Notes: generated by a model not told the origin, from the letters alone. Numbered from the stretch's first letter, positions 32,932 through 43,312 are shown. The stretch is 64,000 bases of DNA from RGIG6165 sp045538835 (GCA_045538835.1 JAZQEF010000018.1:124001-188000); one strand, 5' to 3'. Program-made: numbers and translations.

Positions 32932-33789
32932 TCAATAATTCTTTCGTTTTAAACTTTCTTCGTATATTTCTTTATAACTTTCATATCTTGAGAGCGCTAT
33001 TTCACCGTTTTTAACAGCAATTTTAATAGCACAATCAGGTTCATTTATATGAGCACAGTCATCAAAACGGCAGCCTTCATATTTTGAAAACTCCCTGAAA
33101 AGTGACGCAACTTCGGCTTTGGTTGCTCTCAGACATTCTTCATAACTGATGTCACCAAAACCGGGAGTGTCAGCAATGTAGCCGCCGTAAGCCTCAAACA
33201 GTTCCACCCTCTTTGTCGTATGCTTACCTCTGGAAATTTTGCTCATTTCACCTATTTCGGCGTCATTGCAAAGTCCGAGTGCTTTGAGTATGCTTGATTT
33301 TCCAACTCCCGAATTTCCTCCGAAGGCACATATTTTAGAAGTTATAAGTTTTTTTATCTCTTCACAGCCCTCACCGCTATGGGCACATACAGTTACAGTT
33401 TCTATTCCCGTTTTACTGTATATCCCCACAAGTTCGTCAGGCGACTTTATATCTGTTTTGTTAATAACTATAATAGGTCTTATGTCATTTTCTTCGCAGA
33501 CTGCAATTAGTTTATCCGTCACATTCAGACTCGGCTCCGGATTTGCTGTTGCAACAACAATAAACATTATGTCTATGTTTGCTATCGGGGGTCGCGTGAG
33601 CGCATTTTTACGCGGTAATACTTCTTCTATAACACCGTCTTCTCCGACAAGTGAAATTTTCACATTATCTCCCGGTAAGGGGGATATTTTATTTTTGCGA
33701 AATATTCCCCTTGCCTTGCAAAGCACTACTGTGCTGTCGGTCTTGACATAGTAATTGCCCGACAGCGATTTTACTATTATTCCGTTCAT
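32932..33789 (-). CDS. rsgA: Ribosome small subunit-dependent GTPase RsgA
   Basis: A circularly permuted GTPase of about 285 aa that checks late 30S maturation. It has an N-terminal OB fold (MNGIIVKSLSGNYYV), G4 motif NKTD near residue 112, P-loop GGNSGVGKSS near 160, G3 DTPGFG, and a C-terminal zinc module (CRFDDCAHINEPDC). The ATG at 33789 matches homologous starts; a TTG three codons earlier is also in frame. It lies 1 nt after the prkC stop. The prkC-rsgA adjacency is typical, and in B. subtilis PrkC phosphorylates RsgA. Confidence 0.96.
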   Translation of the reverse strand: MNGIIVKSLSGNYYVKTDSTVVLCKARGIFRKNKISPLPGDNVKISLVGEDGVIEEVLPRKNALTRPPIANIDIMFIVVATANPEPSLNVTDKLIAVCEENDIRPIIVINKTDIKSPDELVGIYSKTGIETVTVCAHSGEGCEEIKKLITSKICAFGGNSGVGKSSILKALGLCNDAEIGEMSKISRGKHTTKRVELFEAYGGYIADTPGFGDISYEECLRATKAEVASLFREFSKYEGCRFDDCAHINEPDCAIKIAVKNGEIALSRYESYKEIYEESLKRKNY

Positions 33790-33790
33790 A

Positions 33791-35689
33791 TCAGTCAAAA
33801 CTTACCGTTCCTGTAAATATCATCAGATTGAGTTCGGCTATCTTTACCTGTACTTCCTGAGTACCTTTACCTGTGAGTGATATCTGGACTGTTTCCTCAC
33901 TCGGAGAATGAACTTTACTATAGACCTGAGTACCGTTTAAGTATGCAACCACGGTATAAGAACTCTCATAATCGGGTAATGAAACAGTTATTGTCTTTGT
34001 CTTTTCCGGCTCTTCTACAGGCGGCTGAGGAATATCGGTGGTCGTACTGCCTTTTGATACAGAAAGCGTAACTGTGGTACCCTCTTCAACTTCAGTTCCT
34101 TCTGCAATGCTCTGCGCAACTACAGTTTCTGCCGCCTTATCGGACTCAACTTCAGTAAATGTTGCTACAAGTCCGTTTTCACCGAGTATTACTGATGCTT
34201 CATTCTTTGTCTTGCCTATGAGTGAGGGCATTAAAACCGTTTTAACTTCTACACCGCTGCTGACATAGATAGTTATCCTTGTATCTTTTGTTATCTTTGA
34301 ACCTGCTTCGGGAGAGGTTCTGATAACATATCCTTCGGGAACAGTTTCACTTTCCTCTTCCTCTTTCATTCCCGAAAGTCCCATATTGCTGAGTTCTATA
34401 AGCGCCGCCCTGTATTCTTTATTAGAGAGATCGGGAACTCGCATATCTTCCGTACCAAGACTGATGTATACCCTAAGATCACTTCCCTTTTTAACGGTCT
34501 TTCCGTCATCGGGATCCTGTCTTACGATAACACCTTCGTCATACTCGTCACTGTATACTCTGCCCTCTTCAATTATTCTGAAATCGGCGTATTCTTCGTT
34601 TTGGGCAACATCTTCATAGTAAAGTCCCACAAGTTTTGGAACTTTTATATCCGTAACTTCCTCTTCACCGTTTCCGATATTGAGTGCAAGAAGTGTTATG
34701 CAGAATACGATAAACGCCGTAAGTACTGCCGCAATCGCAACCATTCCCGGTATGGGAATTCTTTTTTTCTTTTTCTTTCTGCTGTTTTGCATACCTGTCT
34801 CCTCCCGCTTTGCAGCATTGGCATCTGCAGCAGCCATATACTTCTGATAAAAGCGAATCGACGGATTGTGCTTAAGTCTTTCTATATCATCAAGAAATTC
34901 GTCAACATTCTGGAATCTGTTCACTGCTTCCTTTGATATCGCTTTCATAACTATCTCATCAAGTCCCTGCGGTATCTCAGGCACGATATTCTTTGGGCTT
35001 ACCGCATTGTTCTGAAGTTGCATAACTGCCACCGATACAGGATTGTCGTTGTCAAACGGCACTCTGCCCGTAAGCATTTCATACATCATTATACCTACAG
35101 AATATATATCGCTTCTCTCATCAACAATTCCGCCCGATACCTGTTCCGGACTGATATAATGCACAGAGCCTATGGCTTTTTCAGTCATAGTATGAGTCTG
35201 AACATTTGTAAGTTTTGCTATACCGAAATCGGTAACTTTTATAGAGCCGTCCGCAAGAAGCATTATATTCTGTGGTTTGATATCCCTGTGAACAACGCCT
35301 CTGCTGTGAGCGTGCTGCAATGCCTTTAGCACCTGAGAGGTAAACATCATAGTGTTCTCCCAACTGAGTTTACCCTCCTGCTCGATATACTCTTTAAGTG
35401 AGATACCGTTTATATATTCCATGACAATATAGTAAAGATCATCATTAAATCCGACATTATGTATTGTCACTATATTTTCATGATTAAGCATCGAAATGAT
35501 TTTCGATTCGGTCTCAAATCTGCGGCGGAACTGCGGATCTTCAAGAAATTCTTCTTTAAGAACCTTTACTGCTACCGTTATGTTTTCGGCAAGGTCGTAT
35601 GCCCTGTAAACCACAGACATACCGCCAACGCCGACTATACTTTCTATTTTATATCTTCCGTTGATTATCTTTCCTCTGAGATCCGTCAT
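33791..35689 (-). CDS. prkC: PASTA domain Ser/Thr protein kinase PrkC (Stk1)
   Basis: A 632-aa membrane kinase that senses muropeptides or lipid II and regulates wall growth and, in spore formers, germination. The cytosolic kinase domain has GVGGMSVVYRAYD, HRDIKPQNIML, DFGIAKL and APE-like SPEQ. A juxtamembrane basic stretch RKKKKKR is followed by a membrane helix (about 315-340). Three extracellular PASTA repeats begin VPKLVGLYYEDV, VPDLSNKEYRA and MPSLIGKTKNEA, with a further beta-rich C-terminal domain. The ATG at 35689 has GAGGAGG upstream; an in-frame start at 35704 lies in stp. Confidence 0.97.
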   Translation of the reverse strand: MTDLRGKIINGRYKIESIVGVGGMSVVYRAYDLAENITVAVKVLKEEFLEDPQFRRRFETESKIISMLNHENIVTIHNVGFNDDLYYIVMEYINGISLKEYIEQEGKLSWENTMMFTSQVLKALQHAHSRGVVHRDIKPQNIMLLADGSIKVTDFGIAKLTNVQTHTMTEKAIGSVHYISPEQVSGGIVDERSDIYSVGIMMYEMLTGRVPFDNDNPVSVAVMQLQNNAVSPKNIVPEIPQGLDEIVMKAISKEAVNRFQNVDEFLDDIERLKHNPSIRFYQKYMAAADANAAKREETGMQNSRKKKKKRIPIPGMVAIAAVLTAFIVFCITLLALNIGNGEEEVTDIKVPKLVGLYYEDVAQNEEYADFRIIEEGRVYSDEYDEGVIVRQDPDDGKTVKKGSDLRVYISLGTEDMRVPDLSNKEYRAALIELSNMGLSGMKEEEESETVPEGYVIRTSPEAGSKITKDTRITIYVSSGVEVKTVLMPSLIGKTKNEASVILGENGLVATFTEVESDKAAETVVAQSIAEGTEVEEGTTVTLSVSKGSTTTDIPQPPVEEPEKTKTITVSLPDYESSYTVVAYLNGTQVYSKVHSPSEETVQISLTGKGTQEVQVKIAELNLMIFTGTVSFD

Positions 35690-35690
35690 A

Positions 35691-36428
35691 TTAAACCTCC
35701 TCACTCATAGAGATAAGCAGAACTGTAATATTATCATTTCCGCCTCTATGTTTCGCCATTTCAACAAGCGTTTTCGAACACTCTGCCACATCTGTTGTGA
35801 CATCGAGTTCAAAGAGTATCTCACTCTCATCAAGCATATTTGTAAGTCCGTCCGAACAGAGCATAACTATACCGTCACTGCTTATGTCAAATTCAAAAAA
35901 GTCTACATTGACACTGTCATATGCGCCGACAGCCCTTGTGATTATGTTCCTGTTTGGATGATTTTTAGCATCTTCGACAGTTATTTTACCCTCATCAACA
36001 AGTTCCTGCACCATAGAATGATCGTGGCTGACCTGTACCATTTTATCTTCCGTAAAATAGTAGGCACGTGAGTCACCGACATTTGCGACAACACATTTAT
36101 CGTGGGCAACAAATGCTGCAACCGCAGTCGTACCCATTCCGACATATGTTTCATCATCTGCCGCCGCACTCATTATCTTATCATTTGCTTTTGTTACAGC
36201 AGCAGCAAAAACTTCTTTAAATTTTTCGCAGTCCATATTATCAAAACTTTCCGAAACATCAGAAAAAATGATATCTGCAGCATAACTGCTTGCTACTTTG
36301 CCGCCTCTCGGTCCGCCCATGCCGTCACAGACAAGCCCGAAGCCTTTATTCCCTTTGAGCGTATTTCTGAATGTATCCTGATTTTCATTCCGCACACATC
36401 CTATATCGGTAAGTCCGCATATTCTCAC
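35691..36428 (-). CDS. stp: PP2C-type protein phosphatase Stp/PrpC
   Basis: A 245-aa metal-dependent phosphatase that opposes PrkC. PP2C motifs are present: TDIGCVRNENQDTF, VCDGMGGPRGGKVAS, VGDSRAY, SDGLTN and RGGNDNITVLLI. The start is GTG at 36428, overlapping the rlmN stop (GTGA) with AAGGAAG upstream. The longer frame to 36473 runs back into rlmN. The stop lies one base before prkC, so phosphatase and kinase are made as a pair. Confidence 0.96.
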   Translation of the reverse strand: MRICGLTDIGCVRNENQDTFRNTLKGNKGFGLVCDGMGGPRGGKVASSYAADIIFSDVSESFDNMDCEKFKEVFAAAVTKANDKIMSAAADDETYVGMGTTAVAAFVAHDKCVVANVGDSRAYYFTEDKMVQVSHDHSMVQELVDEGKITVEDAKNHPNRNIITRAVGAYDSVNVDFFEFDISSDGIVMLCSDGLTNMLDESEILFELDVTTDVAECSKTLVEMAKHRGGNDNITVLLISMSEEV

Positions 36429-37468
36429 TCTATCACTTCCTTCTTTAAACTTTGCCGTCTGAGTTGACCGCACGAAGCATTGATGTCTCCGCCGAGTTTT
36501 CTTCGCACGGTTGCGGATATTCCTTGATTATTTATATAATTTACAAATTCATCTATTCTCTTTCGGTCAGGCTTGACAAAACCTCTCTCCCTGACCTCGT
36601 TTACGGGGATAACATTTACATGGGCAAGCATCCCTTTTAAAAGTTTACACAGATTTGCCGCATCGGATATACTGTCGTTCACTCCCGATATGACGGCATA
36701 TTCAAATGATATCCTCCTGCCTGTCGTCTTTATGTATTCCTTGCATGAAGAAATAAGTTCTTCTATCGGATATTTGTGATTTATCGGCATTATCTCGTTA
36801 CGTTTTTTATTGTCTGTCGCATGAAGCGAAATTGATAATGTTATCGGTAGATTAAGTTTTGCAAGTTCATAAATCTTCGGCACCACACCGCATGTAGAAA
36901 GCGATATATGCCTCATCCCGATATTCAGCCCGTTTTTATCATTTATATTTTTCAAAAATGCTACTACGTTATCAAAATTATCCAGCGGCTCGCCTATTCC
37001 CATAAGCACTACGCTGTCTATTCTCTTGCCCAAATCTTTCCCGGAAAATATTATCTGATCGGCAATTTCGCCTGCCGAAAGTTTTCGAACTAAACCGCCT
37101 ATGGTTGATGCGCAGAAAGCGCACCCCATTTTACAACCGACTTCCGTCGAAACACATATCGATGTGCCGTGGTTATATTCCATAACGACAGTTTCAACAC
37201 ACTCACCATCAAGCATTTCATAGAGATATTTAACAGTCCCGTCAATTTGTGACACAAGTTTGCTTTTTATCTTCGGATATGAAATATATGCCACGCTGTC
37301 AAGTTTCTCTCTTGTCGCCTTTGACAAATTTGTCATTTCATCAAATGAGGTTACACCTCTGTAAAGCCACTCGAATATCTGTTTCGCTCTGAATGACGGC
37401 TCACCAAGCTCTTTGATATAGTTACCGAGTTCTTCAATTGTCATTGATTTGATATCGATTTTCTCCAA
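36425..37468 (-). CDS. rlmN: 23S rRNA (adenine2503-C2)-methyltransferase RlmN
   Basis: A 347-aa radical SAM enzyme that methylates A2503 of 23S rRNA and A37 of some tRNAs. The cluster motif is CKMGCAFCAS in EVGCKMGCAFCAS, followed by GIGEPLDNF. The second catalytic cysteine is in the C-terminal NASCGQL block, as in RlmN and Cfr. The core fits RlmN in length and neighbourhood rather than the resistance enzyme Cfr. Confidence 0.95.
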   Translation of the reverse strand: MEKIDIKSMTIEELGNYIKELGEPSFRAKQIFEWLYRGVTSFDEMTNLSKATREKLDSVAYISYPKIKSKLVSQIDGTVKYLYEMLDGECVETVVMEYNHGTSICVSTEVGCKMGCAFCASTIGGLVRKLSAGEIADQIIFSGKDLGKRIDSVVLMGIGEPLDNFDNVVAFLKNINDKNGLNIGMRHISLSTCGVVPKIYELAKLNLPITLSISLHATDNKKRNEIMPINHKYPIEELISSCKEYIKTTGRRISFEYAVISGVNDSISDAANLCKLLKGMLAHVNVIPVNEVRERGFVKPDRKRIDEFVNYINNQGISATVRRKLGGDINASCGQLRRQSLKKEVIE

Positions 37469-37470
37469 AA

Positions 37471-38700
37471 CTATACCCTTTCAATTATTGCGGCATAAAA
37501 ACCGTCGTTATCGTCCGTAGGCAGATACAATTTTTCTTTTACAAGTCTGTATCCGTTATTGTTATCAAGAAATGCATTTACACATTCTTCATTTTCTTTT
37601 CTGTTAATTGTGCAGGTGGAATACAGAAGTTTTCCGCCTTTTTTCAGATATGTTGATGCGTTTTTTAAGATTTTGCTCTGAACGGTATAAAGTCCTTCAA
37701 AGTCCTCTGTTTTCTTATACCGTATCTCAGGTTTACGCGCAATTACGCCAAGTCCTGAACATGGAACGTCACAGATTATTTTATCAAATTTATCTTTAAG
37801 TTCACTGTTATGTACAGTTGCATCGGCCTCTGCTGTCTCTATTATGTCTATGCCAAGCCTCTTTGCGCTTTTATCTAATAATGAAATCTTATTTGCATGG
37901 AGATCAAATGAATGTATACTGCCTTTGTTATTCATCATAACTGCTGCCTTAAGGCTCTTACCGCCGGGCGCGGCGCATAGATCGGCAAGCCTGTCCCCTT
38001 CTGACGGAGAGAGCAGTTCAACCGCCCTTGCGGAAGTGATGTCCTGCACAAAAAACTCATTACTGTCAGTTATCTTATCTATAACAGAACTTTTTACTGC
38101 AACTGTAGTTTCGTTCACTATCTCTGCATCGTATTTTGTTGCAAATTCCTCAACTGATATCACAAGTGTGTTTACTGTTGCATATATCTTTCTCGGTGTA
38201 AAAAAAGATTTGAGGATATCCTCTGTTACAGTTTCTCCGTACTGTGAAACAAGCAGTTCACAAATACTTTTGTCACAAGAATATGTAACCTCAGGAGTTT
38301 TGGCGATATCCGCGCCCTTTCTTACAAATGAGCGCAGAATACCGTTTACAAGACCTGCTGCCCCTCTGTTGACAAATTTCTTGCAAAGTTCAACAGATTC
38401 ATATACTGCGGCATTTTGAGGCACCTTATCCATATACTTAAGTTGGTAGATGCCCATACGCAGTATAACCAGAACGCTTTTATCAAGTTTAGAAATATTT
38501 TTGTTATACAGTTTTGATATTATCGCATCAAGTGTGATAAGACGTGACAAAACACCGTATGTCAGGCTTGTCACAAATGCCCTATCCCTGTCATCAAGAC
38601 TTGTTTTTGACAGACTGCTTGAGAGTTCAATATTGGAGTAGGCACCGTTTTTTTCACACTTGATCAATATTTTATATGCTGTGATTCTGCTTTCAGTCAT
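37471..38700 (-). CDS. rsmB: 16S rRNA (cytosine967-C5)-methyltransferase RsmB
   Basis: A protein of about 409 aa with an N-terminal NusB-like RNA-binding domain (RAFVTSLTYGVLSR, then INGILRSF-like VNGILRSF) and a C-terminal Rossmann methyltransferase with AAPGGKSLKAA. The two catalytic cysteines are in DVPCSGLGV and STCTINRKENE. The ATG at 38700, one base after the yugP stop, is preferred over an in-frame ATG at 38724 inside yugP. Confidence 0.95.
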   Translation of the reverse strand: MTESRITAYKILIKCEKNGAYSNIELSSSLSKTSLDDRDRAFVTSLTYGVLSRLITLDAIISKLYNKNISKLDKSVLVILRMGIYQLKYMDKVPQNAAVYESVELCKKFVNRGAAGLVNGILRSFVRKGADIAKTPEVTYSCDKSICELLVSQYGETVTEDILKSFFTPRKIYATVNTLVISVEEFATKYDAEIVNETTVAVKSSVIDKITDSNEFFVQDITSARAVELLSPSEGDRLADLCAAPGGKSLKAAVMMNNKGSIHSFDLHANKISLLDKSAKRLGIDIIETAEADATVHNSELKDKFDKIICDVPCSGLGVIARKPEIRYKKTEDFEGLYTVQSKILKNASTYLKKGGKLLYSTCTINRKENEECVNAFLDNNNGYRLVKEKLYLPTDDNDGFYAAIIERV

Positions 38701-38701
38701 A

Positions 38702-39436
38702 TCAGTCTCTTCTTCTGTTTCCATTTACCAAAAGTATCATTCGCAAAAGATTTACAAGCGCCGCTGCAAGCGCAGCAACATATGTGAGCGCAGCCGCGGT
38801 GAGCACTTTTTTCACACCTTTTATTTCGTCATCATCCATTGTTCCCGACTGTGAAAGTGCAATTACCGCACGTCTGCTGGCGTTGAATTCAACCGGTAGC
38901 GTTACAAGTTGAAAGAACGCTATTGCAGAAAATGCAACAATACCGATATTGGCAACAGTCAGTCCAAGTGTTCCGTCAGAAAATGCCATAAGAAGTATTC
39001 CTATCATTATGAGCGGCACAGAAATATTTGATGCAATATTAGTTGTCTTTACTATCGCATGTCTGAGTTTGAGCGGTGCATACGACTTAGCATCCTGCAC
39101 AGCATGACCTGCTTCGTGGGCAGCAACACCGAGTGCCGCAACTGACGATTTATCATATACAGGTTCCGAAAGATTGATAGTCTTTGTCTTGGGATCATAA
39201 TGATCCGTAAGCGAACCTGCAACTTTACTCAAATCAACACCTCTTACATCATTAGATGTAAGAACCATTTCTGCCGCCTGTCTGCCTGTTTTTCCGTTAC
39301 GTACCGGTACATTACTGTACTTTTTAAATGTGGCATTTACTTTGTACTGCGCCCATACTGAAAAAATTGCCACTGCAAAAAACAGAATGTAAAACAGTGT
39401 CCAGTCTGAACCATAACCGAAGTAAAAGAATGGCAT
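38702..39436 (-). CDS. yugP: YugP-like zinc metallopeptidase of the membrane
   Basis: A 244-aa membrane protein with a hydrophobic N-terminus, the zinc-protease motif HEAGH in GVAAHEAGHAVQD, and further membrane segments in the C-terminal half. It belongs to the neutral zinc metallopeptidase family of B. subtilis YugP; no substrate is established. It sits between fmt and rsmB, with gaps of two and one bases. Confidence 0.92.
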   Translation of the reverse strand: MPFFYFGYGSDWTLFYILFFAVAIFSVWAQYKVNATFKKYSNVPVRNGKTGRQAAEMVLTSNDVRGVDLSKVAGSLTDHYDPKTKTINLSEPVYDKSSVAALGVAAHEAGHAVQDAKSYAPLKLRHAIVKTTNIASNISVPLIMIGILLMAFSDGTLGLTVANIGIVAFSAIAFFQLVTLPVEFNASRRAVIALSQSGTMDDDEIKGVKKVLTAAALTYVAALAAALVNLLRMILLVNGNRRRD

Positions 39437-39438
39437 AG

Positions 39439-40383
39439 TTATTCCTCCGTTAATAAAATAGTTTCGTTTACAGGATTTCCCATAAGATAGAGTTTTGCCT
39501 CCATCTTCTTTGCACCCTCAGCCTGCACCACTGTTGCTATCACCGTTTTGCCGTCTCCGCAGGCTATTTCCAAACCGTCCTTCTTATCTGTCATCCATAC
39601 AGTGCCGGGTTTTTTTGTTGTATCCCGGCCTTTCACGGCATTATATATTTTTAACTTTTTTCCGTCACGGTATGCAAAAGCAACCGGCCAGGGATTAAGT
39701 CCGTGTATCAAATGTAACACATCGTCGGCACTCTTGTTAAAATCAATTACTGCTATTTCTTTATTTAACATCGGCGCATATGTCGCTTCATTATCATCCT
39801 GCTTCTGCGGAGTGATATTCCCTGCCACAAGTGCTTCGAGCGTTTCCGCTGTAAGTTCTGCCCCTATTGGAGCAAGTCTTTCCATAAGTTCGCCGTATGT
39901 TTCGTATTCGCCGATCTTGACTTCTGCTTTCATAAGCATATCGCCTTTGTCCATTTCAGGTCCCATGAGCATCGTGGTGACACCTGTGACTTCATCACCG
40001 TTTATGACTGACCACTGAACAGGACCTGCGCCTCTGTATTTTGGCAGAAGTGAGCCGTGAACATTAACACATCCGTATTTTGGATACGACAACACATAAT
40101 CGGGAAGCAATTTCCCGTATGCCGCCACGACTATGACATCGGGTTTATGCACATCAAGCGCTTCTTTTAACTCTCCGTTTTTCAGTGTTTCAAACTGATA
40201 TACGGGTATTCCGAGTTCTGTCGCCGTAACTTTTACGGGCGGCGCAGTAAGTACCCTTTTTCTGCCTACAGGCTTATCTGTCTGAGTTACAACTGAGGTC
40301 ACGTCATATTCTGCCGCGAGTTTTCTAAGTATCACCTCAGCAAAATCGGGCGTACCCATATACATTATGTTAAGTTTACTCAT
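39439..40383 (-). CDS. fmt: Methionyl-tRNA formyltransferase
   Basis: A 314-aa enzyme that formylates initiator Met-tRNA with 10-formyl-tetrahydrofolate. The catalytic block is NVHGSLLPKYRGAGPVQW near residues 107-124. The C-terminal tRNA-binding domain follows. The start overlaps def by 8 bp; Fmt adds and Def removes the formyl group, a conserved pair. Confidence 0.97.
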   Translation of the reverse strand: MSKLNIMYMGTPDFAEVILRKLAAEYDVTSVVTQTDKPVGRKRVLTAPPVKVTATELGIPVYQFETLKNGELKEALDVHKPDVIVVAAYGKLLPDYVLSYPKYGCVNVHGSLLPKYRGAGPVQWSVINGDEVTGVTTMLMGPEMDKGDMLMKAEVKIGEYETYGELMERLAPIGAELTAETLEALVAGNITPQKQDDNEATYAPMLNKEIAVIDFNKSADDVLHLIHGLNPWPVAFAYRDGKKLKIYNAVKGRDTTKKPGTVWMTDKKDGLEIACGDGKTVIATVVQAEGAKKMEAKLYLMGNPVNETILLTEE

Positions 40384-40867
40384 TATCTTCTCCGTCAGAC
40401 ATCATTTCTCTAAGTTCTTCATCCGAGAGCACTCTTCCGCGTTCAAGCATTAAATGCCCGTCAAGATGATCGAGTTCATGGCATATGGCACGCGCCATAA
40501 AGTCCTCTGCTTCAATTTCAAAAGGATTGCCGTTTCTGTCAAATGCAGTTGCTTTAACCCTGTAAGGTCTCTTTGTAAGAACACACACACCGGGAACAGA
40601 AAGACAGCCTTCCACTTCTTCCTGCACACCGTCAGCCTCCACTATTTTGGGATTTATCATTTCAATAAGACCGTCACCAATGTCAATAGTGACTATTCTT
40701 TTAAGTATGCCTATCTGGGGTGCAGCAAGTCCGACACCGTCAGCATTATACATAGTGTCTGCCATATCGTCTAAAAGCGTATGCAGTCTGTTATCAAACT
40801 TATCGACCGTTCTGCACACCTTTGTAAGCGCTTCATCGCCCTTTTTTACTATTAATCTGATTGCCAT
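40376..40867 (-). CDS. def: Peptide deformylase
   Basis: A 163-aa metal hydrolase that removes the formyl group from nascent proteins. All three motifs are visible: GVGLAAPQIG (44-53), EGCLS (86-90) with the metal-binding cysteine, and HELDH (130-134). EGCLS followed by VPG is typical. It lies between priA and fmt. Confidence 0.97.
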   Translation of the reverse strand: MAIRLIVKKGDEALTKVCRTVDKFDNRLHTLLDDMADTMYNADGVGLAAPQIGILKRIVTIDIGDGLIEMINPKIVEADGVQEEVEGCLSVPGVCVLTKRPYRVKATAFDRNGNPFEIEAEDFMARAICHELDHLDGHLMLERGRVLSDEELREMMSDGEDNE

Positions 40868-40876
40868 AATTACCTC

Positions 40877-43303
40877 TCATATGATCATCTGAGGATCCAT
40901 ATCGCACACAAGTGTGACAGAGGGATTCTCCGTTTTAAAATCTACAACTGATTTTCTCAGTATCTGTCTTAATTGCAAAGTATTTTTGCATTTAAGCAGT
41001 ATTCTATATCTGTATTTACCCGAAATTTTAAGCAGTGCCGACGGAAGTGACGGATATAAAATAACATTCTTTACTCCGTTATCAACAAAAGACTGCTGCA
41101 GCATCTGACAAAATGCTTTCGCCCCCTTTGAAGTAAGTTCCGCGTCCTTACCTGTTATAACAAACTGACACATATCGCAGTACGGCGGATAGGTCATCAT
41201 CTTACGGAAACCTATCTCATCTTCGTAGAAATTTTTATAATCCTGCGCCTTCGCAAGAGATATTATTCTGTTTTCGGGATTATATGTCTGTATTATTGCT
41301 TTTCCGCTCTTCTGCGCCCTGCCTGCCCTGCCGACGACCTGAGTCAGCATGGAAAAAGCATGCTCAAAACACCGAAAATCATCCGAGAAAAGCATCATAT
41401 CCGCATTCAGTACACCTACGAGCGTGACATTTTCCATATCAAGCCCTTTTGTAACCATCTGTGTTCCTATCAATATATCGTACTCACCCTTAGCAAAATC
41501 ACCGAGAATTTTTTCGTGCGCCATTTTGTAATTGGTGGTATCAAGGTCCATGCGCACTGTGCGCGCAGACGGAAAAAGTTTTTTTATCTCTTCATCAATT
41601 TTCTGTGTGCCTGCCCCCAAATAGCGGATATTGTTTCCGCCGCAGGTCGCACACTCATGAGCGATCTCCTGTGTGTGTCCGCAATAGTGACACATAAGAA
41701 GTTTATTTGCATTGTGATATGTCATCGATATACTGCAATTCGGACATGTAATTACACTTCCGCAGTCACCGCAGCCTATAAAAGTATTGTAGCCTCTTCT
41801 GTTGTGAAACAGAATGATCTGTTCGCCTTTTGTAAGGACATCTGTTATCGCCGCCTTAAGTTCTTTGCCGAAAAGTGATGAATTACCGTCTTTCAGGCTT
41901 TTGGTCATATCCGAAATGATCACTTCGGGTAATTTTGCATTGCCGAATCTGTCGGTAAGTTCAAAAAGTTCATATCGGCCGCTTTTTGCCGCCGAGTAAC
42001 TCTCTACCGACGGTGTTGCCGATGAGAGAAGAAGGAGACCTTTATTGTATGCCGTTCTGAATTTTGCAATATCTCTCGCATGGTATCTCGGAGTGATGTC
42101 GGATTTATATGTACCCTCATGCTCCTCATCCATTATTATAAGTGACGTTTTATCAAACGGCGCAAAAATTGCCGATCTTGTGCCCAAAACTATCTTGGCA
42201 AGACCTTTTTTTGCACGTTTCCACTGATCATATCTCTCGCCCATAGACATTCCGCTGTGTAAAACCGCAACATTTTCTCCGAAATATGCCGTCATCCTGT
42301 CAGTCAACTGAGGTGTGAGAGATATTTCAGGGACAAGCAGTATCACATTATCGCCTTTTTCGAGAGCATATTCTATCAGTTTAATGTATACAAGTGTTTT
42401 TCCGCTTCCCGTTATGCCGTGCAACAAAGCACAGTGCGCATCTTTGTCGTCATAGAGTTCTTTTAAGCCCTCAAAAACACTTTTCTGACTTTTACTCAAA
42501 ACTATTTCTTCTTTTTGTTCCGTGTGTTTTTTATTCTTATACGGATCACGGTATACTTCGATATCAAATACTGAAACTATTCCCCGTTTTTCAAGAGTAT
42601 CTATTACCGAACGGCTGACACCTGCAAGATAGCAGAGTTCATTAAAAGGCACTTTTTCAATACCTGTAAGTATATCTATGACCTTCTCATGCTTGCTCTT
42701 AATGCTTGCCCCGAGTGATAAAATATACTCCCGAGCCTCTTCAGCCGATACGCACATCGATACAGCCTTTACAAACGCATCGTTACAATTTGCGCCGCAG
42801 ATATACTCTATTTTCATAGCACCGCACTGCTCAAGTTTTGTAACGTCGCTTGAAAAACGGTTTCTAAACTCGTCTAAACTGACACAGTTTTCTTTTAACA
42901 GATAGTCATAACACTTTTCCAGTTCTGCAGGAACTTCCACGCCTTTTACAGGATAACAGTATTCTTCACACTTTATCCTTGTAGCAACGGGAAGCATTGT
43001 TTTTATCGCATCATAACGCGAACAGAAACACTTATCGCTGATATATTCTGCAAGTTTCCCGAGTTCGTCACTGAGCAGCGGTTCCTCATCCGAAAACTGC
43101 TGTACGGTTTTAAGCGGAATATCGCTTTGCTTATCCGTAACACCTATGATAATGCCGTTTCTGCCCCTGTTGCCTCTGCCGAAAGGCACAACGACTCTGA
43201 CTCCGACTTTTGCTTTGTCGGCGTCACAGGGTGCTACGGCATAGTCAAACGTTTTGTCTGTGCCGAGATTTAACTTGTCAAGCACTATCTGGGCTGTAAG
43301 CAC
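40877..43303 (-). CDS. priA: Primosomal protein N' (replication restart helicase PriA)
   Basis: An 808-aa 3'-5' helicase that reloads the replisome at stalled forks. It has an N-terminal fork-binding domain, Walker A GITGSGKTLVY, the DEEH box in IMDEEHEGTYKS, and a zinc cluster with eight cysteines in the CGDCGSVITCPNC and CHYCGH/CATCGG segments. C-terminal helicase motifs include GTQMVTKGLD and QVVGRAGRA. It is 9 nt downstream of rpoZ. Confidence 0.97.
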   Translation of the reverse strand: MLTAQIVLDKLNLGTDKTFDYAVAPCDADKAKVGVRVVVPFGRGNRGRNGIIIGVTDKQSDIPLKTVQQFSDEEPLLSDELGKLAEYISDKCFCSRYDAIKTMLPVATRIKCEEYCYPVKGVEVPAELEKCYDYLLKENCVSLDEFRNRFSSDVTKLEQCGAMKIEYICGANCNDAFVKAVSMCVSAEEAREYILSLGASIKSKHEKVIDILTGIEKVPFNELCYLAGVSRSVIDTLEKRGIVSVFDIEVYRDPYKNKKHTEQKEEIVLSKSQKSVFEGLKELYDDKDAHCALLHGITGSGKTLVYIKLIEYALEKGDNVILLVPEISLTPQLTDRMTAYFGENVAVLHSGMSMGERYDQWKRAKKGLAKIVLGTRSAIFAPFDKTSLIIMDEEHEGTYKSDITPRYHARDIAKFRTAYNKGLLLLSSATPSVESYSAAKSGRYELFELTDRFGNAKLPEVIISDMTKSLKDGNSSLFGKELKAAITDVLTKGEQIILFHNRRGYNTFIGCGDCGSVITCPNCSISMTYHNANKLLMCHYCGHTQEIAHECATCGGNNIRYLGAGTQKIDEEIKKLFPSARTVRMDLDTTNYKMAHEKILGDFAKGEYDILIGTQMVTKGLDMENVTLVGVLNADMMLFSDDFRCFEHAFSMLTQVVGRAGRAQKSGKAIIQTYNPENRIISLAKAQDYKNFYEDEIGFRKMMTYPPYCDMCQFVITGKDAELTSKGAKAFCQMLQQSFVDNGVKNVILYPSLPSALLKISGKYRYRILLKCKNTLQLRQILRKSVVDFKTENPSVTLVCDMDPQMII

Positions 43304-43312
43304 GGTTATACC

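Noticed and set aside
36425..37468. RlmN gene as the resistance methyltransferase Cfr
   Set aside because: Sequence blocks and the rsmB-rlmN-stp-prkC context fit the housekeeping enzyme; nothing suggests transfer.
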